Source of the DNA: Streptomyces noursei ATCC 11455
Lineage (GTDB): Bacteria > Actinomycetota > Actinomycetes > Streptomycetales > Streptomycetaceae
Assembly: GCF_001704275.1 (NCBI RefSeq)
Contig: NZ_CP011533.1
Coordinates: forward strand, 8,866,001-8,930,000
Length of the DNA stretch: 64,000 nucleotides
Reading direction: 5' to 3'
Shown: one piece after another, positions 61,353 to 64,000 of the stretch
Position numbering within the stretch: position 1 is the stretch's first letter
Layout of the letters: every line of letters starts with the position of its first letter
The notes under the pieces: generated by a model
Seen by the model: only the letters and a program-made list of their open reading frames with translations
The model's database searches: none
Told to the model about the DNA's origin: nothing
Translations under genes and position numbers: made by a program

Positions 61353-61559
61353 ATGACCATGCGAGTGAGCGCCGATCGCACGCTCTGCGTCGGCGCCGGG
61401 CTGTGCGCCCTGACCGCACCGGGGGTGTTCGACCAGGACGACGACGGGGTCGTCACGGTGCTGCGGTCCGACCCCGCAGGCGACGACCGGCCGGCGGTCC
61501 GCGAGGCCGGCATGCTCTGCCCGTCCCGCGCCGTCCAGGTCGTCGAGGCCGACACGTAG
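61353..61559 (+). CDS. [3Fe-4S] ferredoxin
   Basis: 68 residues. Cluster ligands Cys12 and Cys18 (LCVGAGLCALTAP) and Cys56 (MLCPSRAV); the middle position of a 4Fe site is Ala/Gly, so a 3Fe-4S cluster is expected. Electron donor for the upstream P450, 22 bp away and surely co-transcribed; the same order is known for suaC-suaB of S. griseolus. GGGGGAGAGGG precedes the start. Confidence 0.93.
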   Translation: MTMRVSADRTLCVGAGLCALTAPGVFDQDDDGVVTVLRSDPAGDDRPAVREAGMLCPSRAVQVVEADT

Positions 61560-61616
61560 CGGAGGGGCCCGGAGGAAGTCGACGCCGTTCGGCGGGCGGC
61601 TCCTTCGGGGCGTGCG

Positions 61617-61642
61617 GTGCCGGCCATGCACACGGCCGGCAC
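61617..61642. terminator. Bidirectional hairpin terminator
   Basis: gtgccggcc (61617-61625) pairs with ggccggcac (61634-61642), with further partial pairing outside, between convergent ferredoxin and LuxR-type genes. Confidence 0.75.
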
Positions 61643-61666
61643 TCCGCATCGCCCCCTCGACGCGCA

Positions 61667-62650
61667 TCAGACCCACCCCTTTCGCGCGGCGTACAGGGCG
61701 AGTTGGAAGCGGCTGGTGGCGTCGGCGGCCCGGTTGAGCTGTTCCAGCTGGCGGGAGAGGGTGCGGCGGCTGATGCCGAGGAGTTCGGCGATGGTCTCGT
61801 CGGTGACGCCGCTGCCGAGCAGTTCCAGGATCCGGCGCTGGATCGGGCGCAGCGCGGGCGGCACCCGCTCGCCGAAGTGCAGCGGATAGGCGGACCGCCA
61901 GGAGGTCTCGAACAGTCCGGTGAGTGCCCGCAGCAGGCTGGACGGGCGGACCAGCAGCATCGAGTCGTTCACGTCGGTGTCGCCGAACGCCAGCGAGACG
62001 ATGGCCAGCCGCTGATCGAAGACGCCCAGCTTCACCGGCAGGGACTGGAGCACCCGGGCCTGCTCGCCCGCCGCGATGCACGGTCGGATGTTGCAGGCGT
62101 AGTAATCGCTGTTCTCCACCGCGGACTTGGAGTACACGATGCGATAGGAGACACCGCGCTCCAGGTTGCGGATCTCGGTCGGATTGGGCGTGCCACCGGT
62201 GTGCCACGGCGGGGCGTCGAAGCGCAGCACCTCGGAGGTCGCGGCGTCCTCGACCTGGAGGATGCGCTCCACGATCTGTGGCCCGGTGACCACTTCGACG
62301 AGGTCGTCGGTGGCCTGCGGGTGCACCTGGCGCCGGTAGGTGCGGTAGGCGTCCATGGCCACCAGATGGGCCTGTTGCAGCTCCTCGGTACGGGCGCTGG
62401 CCAGGCGCCCGAGGCCGATGGAGGGTTCGATCGGTGCGATGCCGGAGCGATCGGGACCGTGGCTGGTGGCCAGGCCCAGGTGGATGAGCCGGGCGAGGGT
62501 GTGTTCCGCGTCGGCTGGCGGCCGGCCAAGCCGCCGGGCCAGTGCGGCGACGGTGGTGGGGCCGGTGTCCAACATGGCCAGATAGGTGGTGGCCTCGGTT
62601 GCCGACAGGCCGAGACGGATGAGGTGGGCCGGCCGGTCGTCGTCGCTCAT
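61667..62650 (-). CDS. TrmB-type / LuxR HTH transcriptional regulator
   Basis: 327 residues. N-terminal winged helix of TrmB type (HLIRLGLSATEATTYLAML, LARRLGRPPADAEHTLARL), a central PLD-like region (EVLRFDAPPWHTGG) and a C-terminal LuxR-like HTH (ELLGSGVTDETIAELLGISRRTLSRQLEQL). This architecture is common in Streptomyces as an orphan regulator near biosynthetic or stress genes. Target unknown. Confidence 0.88.
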   Translation of the reverse strand: MSDDDRPAHLIRLGLSATEATTYLAMLDTGPTTVAALARRLGRPPADAEHTLARLIHLGLATSHGPDRSGIAPIEPSIGLGRLASARTEELQQAHLVAMDAYRTYRRQVHPQATDDLVEVVTGPQIVERILQVEDAATSEVLRFDAPPWHTGGTPNPTEIRNLERGVSYRIVYSKSAVENSDYYACNIRPCIAAGEQARVLQSLPVKLGVFDQRLAIVSLAFGDTDVNDSMLLVRPSSLLRALTGLFETSWRSAYPLHFGERVPPALRPIQRRILELLGSGVTDETIAELLGISRRTLSRQLEQLNRAADATSRFQLALYAARKGWV

Positions 62651-62906
62651 GGGGGGCTCCGGGCGGGTGGGGGGCTGAGGGGGAAGCCCGCGCGCTCGCG
62701 GACGTGGGGTTGCGAGGCGCGAGGGTCATGTGGGGCGTCGTTGTCTACCACAGGCTGCCCCGGCGACCCCGCTTGCGACAGCCCTTCGACACCGACCGCG
62801 CGGGCCGGTGAAACGCGGTCCCGCCGTACGGTGAACACCCGGTGGATGCCGTTCGACCGGTGCATTCCGCTGATCCCGCCCATGCGGGGCATCGGATTCC
62901 CGGCAG

Positions 62907-62956
62907 GAGTGATGAGTGTGGGCCCACCGATACCGATGGGCCCACACTCATCACTC
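62907..62956 (-). terminator. 20-bp perfect stem terminator
   Basis: Bases 62907-62926 and 62937-62956 are exactly complementary (20 bp) around a 10-nt loop. It lies 40-90 bp beyond the acid-phosphatase stop on the minus strand, in an otherwise gene-free 345-bp stretch (62651-62995). Confidence 0.8.
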
Positions 62957-62995
62957 ATGCCGCGCCAAAGAACGGGCATCTCCGGAATTCCGGAA

Positions 62996-63577
62996 TCAAC
63001 TCAACTGTCCGTCATAGTCAGGAAGCTTGAACCCCTTCTCGTAGTGTCCGCCCTCGAAGTCGGTGCTGCGATTACCGACATCGGCGACGAGCGTGTAGCC
63101 CTGCGCCTCGTACTTCTTCCGGCAGCCGAGCTTCACCTCGGCCTTGCCGGGACTGTCGCCGTGCGGCTTGAGGCAGAGGCCGTCGACGGTGTACCCGGCC
63201 GACCTGAGCTCCTCGGTCGTGGAGCCCTGCTCGTCGGCGCCGCGATAGGACGCGAACAGCACCGCAGCGCCGTGCTCGTGCGCGTAGACGGTGGCCTTGA
63301 GGATCGCCTCGATCGGCTTGCCCCTGTCGTAGTGCGTCGCCAGGGACGTGTTGTCGATGTCCAGGACGACCGCGGGCTTCTGGCCGGGCGTGCCCTGGGC
63401 CAGGCGGCCCTTGAGGTAGTCCTGGAGGGACGCGGCGACCGGCGCGACGTCGCCCAGCCACTCGCGCTCGCTCGGCAGCGCGCTCGGGCGGCCGGCCCCC
63501 TGCGCCGAGAGGGGCACGGCCAGCAACATGCCCAGCGCCGCCCCCAGCGCAAGGGCGGCCCTCTTCCCCGTGACCAT
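62996..63577 (-). CDS. Secreted HAD-family acid phosphatase
   Basis: 193 residues: signal peptide (about 1-27), then a class B/acid-phosphatase HAD core. VVLDIDNTSLATHYDRGKP holds the DxD nucleophile motif, LFASYRGADEQGSTTEELRSAG the second motif and VADVGNRSTDFEGG the acidic motif. Probably releases phosphate from organic phosphates outside the cell. ATG 63577. Followed by a strong hairpin. Confidence 0.88.
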   Translation of the reverse strand: MVTGKRAALALGAALGMLLAVPLSAQGAGRPSALPSEREWLGDVAPVAASLQDYLKGRLAQGTPGQKPAVVLDIDNTSLATHYDRGKPIEAILKATVYAHEHGAAVLFASYRGADEQGSTTEELRSAGYTVDGLCLKPHGDSPGKAEVKLGCRKKYEAQGYTLVADVGNRSTDFEGGHYEKGFKLPDYDGQLS

Positions 63578-63830
63578 CTTTCCACCACTCCTTGTCGTGT
63601 GCTTTTCGTGTGCGTTCCGCTCGGTGGTCGACAGGGGAATTCCGGACCGGATCACGGGACATCGCGGCAGCCGTCGTCGTCCGGGGAGGAGAATTCCGGC
63701 ACCGGAATCCCCGTAGTCACCCGGATCATTGCTACCTGAATCAGCGAACGCGTGGTGTCCACCTCGTGCCAATGGCCACGATGGGCGGGCAACGCGAAAG
63801 CGGCCGCGCCGGCCGCCGACTTCAGAATTC
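63578..63830. other. Intergenic region with repeated gaattccgg words
   Basis: 253 bp without a gene. The word gaattccgg occurs at about 63654 and 63691, and a tccggaattccgga palindrome lies at 62981-62994 just after the acid phosphatase stop. Possible promoter/regulatory DNA of the phosphatase gene. Confidence 0.4.
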
Positions 63831-64000
63831 CTAGGTCTCCGCGTCGTCCGCACCGGCGAAGTGGTCGGCCAACTCCCTCGGCAGCGCCGGGACATCGACG
63901 GGAACGCCGTCGGCGCGCAGTGAGGCGGTGGCGGCGCAGCCGGCGGCCACCGCCTGCCGCGCCGCCACCGGCGAGGTGAGCGTGGGACCGCCCGCGCGCA
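63831..64000 (-). CDS. C-terminal end of a probable Gfo/Idh/MocA-family oxidoreductase
   Basis: Minus frame reaching the right edge, stop TAG at 63833-63831. The 56 visible residues include GPTLTSPVAARQAVAAGCAA and SLRADGVPVDVPALP, the pattern seen at the end of Gfo/Idh/MocA NAD(P)-dependent oxidoreductases. Assignment is tentative because the N-terminal Rossmann fold lies outside. Confidence 0.5.
   Translation of the reverse strand, partial: RAGGPTLTSPVAARQAVAAGCAATASLRADGVPVDVPALPRELADHFAGADDAET

Overview
The window is a stretch of chromosome from a high-GC filamentous actinomycete, most likely Streptomyces or a close relative. The evidence is third-codon-position GC bias throughout, a chaplin gene, an HbpS/SenS/SenR haem-redox locus, F420-type oxidoreductases, a PcaV-controlled pca locus, a CYP105-ferredoxin pair and many GTG starts. 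No rRNA, tRNA, CRISPR array, prophage or large NRPS/PKS cluster was seen. The content looks accessory: many one-regulator/one-target cassettes, several catabolic and oxidase modules, and an unusual number of broken genes.

Layout. 0-13.5 kb: DinB protein, F420 oxidoreductase, an ABC-F gene with a leader peptide and hairpin in front, a thioredoxin-fold protein lacking its CxxC, membrane protein plus DJ-1/GlxA genes, acetyltransferases, hydrolases and a 3-hydroxyisobutyryl-CoA hydrolase. 13.5-18.4 kb: remnants of a LysR gene and a dehydrogenase, an ornithine carbamoyltransferase paralogue, a tautomerase and a carboxylesterase. 18.4-21.2 kb: senR-senS divergent from hbpS. 21.3-30.9 kb: SDR/TetR, secreted ricin-type lectin, a collapsed XRE-WD40 gene, HAD dehalogenase, MerR with a textbook 19-bp-spacer promoter driving a leaderless MBL hydrolase, a HipA-like kinase, a DUF488-zinc-ribbon protein and a chaplin with a polyhistidine tail.

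31-42 kb is an aromatic catabolism island. A MarR regulator (PcaV type) faces pcaI-pcaJ-pcaH-pcaB of the beta-ketoadipate pathway. A second, oppositely oriented operon (SDR, amidohydrolase, CoA ligase, MaoC hydratase) with a divergent MarR gene matches the hydroxycinnamate (cou) deacetylation pathway. A secreted alpha/beta hydrolase follows the regulator. Together these could release plant hydroxycinnamates, shorten them to hydroxybenzoates and feed protocatechuate into the ring-cleavage pathway, but pcaF, pcaG, pcaL and a 4-hydroxybenzoate hydroxylase are absent here.

42-52 kb: two overlapping zinc-ribbon genes, an internally deleted P450, TetR, then a three-gene operon of a LodA/GoxA-type quinoprotein oxidase, its flavoprotein partner and an unrecognised third protein; then a class 3 lipase, an MpaB-type oxygenase, a frameshifted GMC oxidoreductase and a deazaflavin-dependent reductase. 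52.8-57.5 kb: a secreted protein and a tightly coupled cis-prenyltransferase, squalene/phytoene-synthase-like enzyme and MMPL exporter, a compact candidate for an undescribed isoprenoid-lipid pathway. 57.5-64 kb: a hydroxyacyl-CoA dehydrogenase remnant, a decayed IS701-type transposase, TetR/CYP105/ferredoxin, a TrmB-LuxR type regulator, a secreted acid phosphatase and the end of a probable Gfo/Idh oxidoreductase.

Two threads run through the window. First, at least eight genes carry internal deletions, frameshifts or truncations. Second, many promoters show clear inverted-repeat operators, including one TGCA-N4-TGCA element found at three separate genes.
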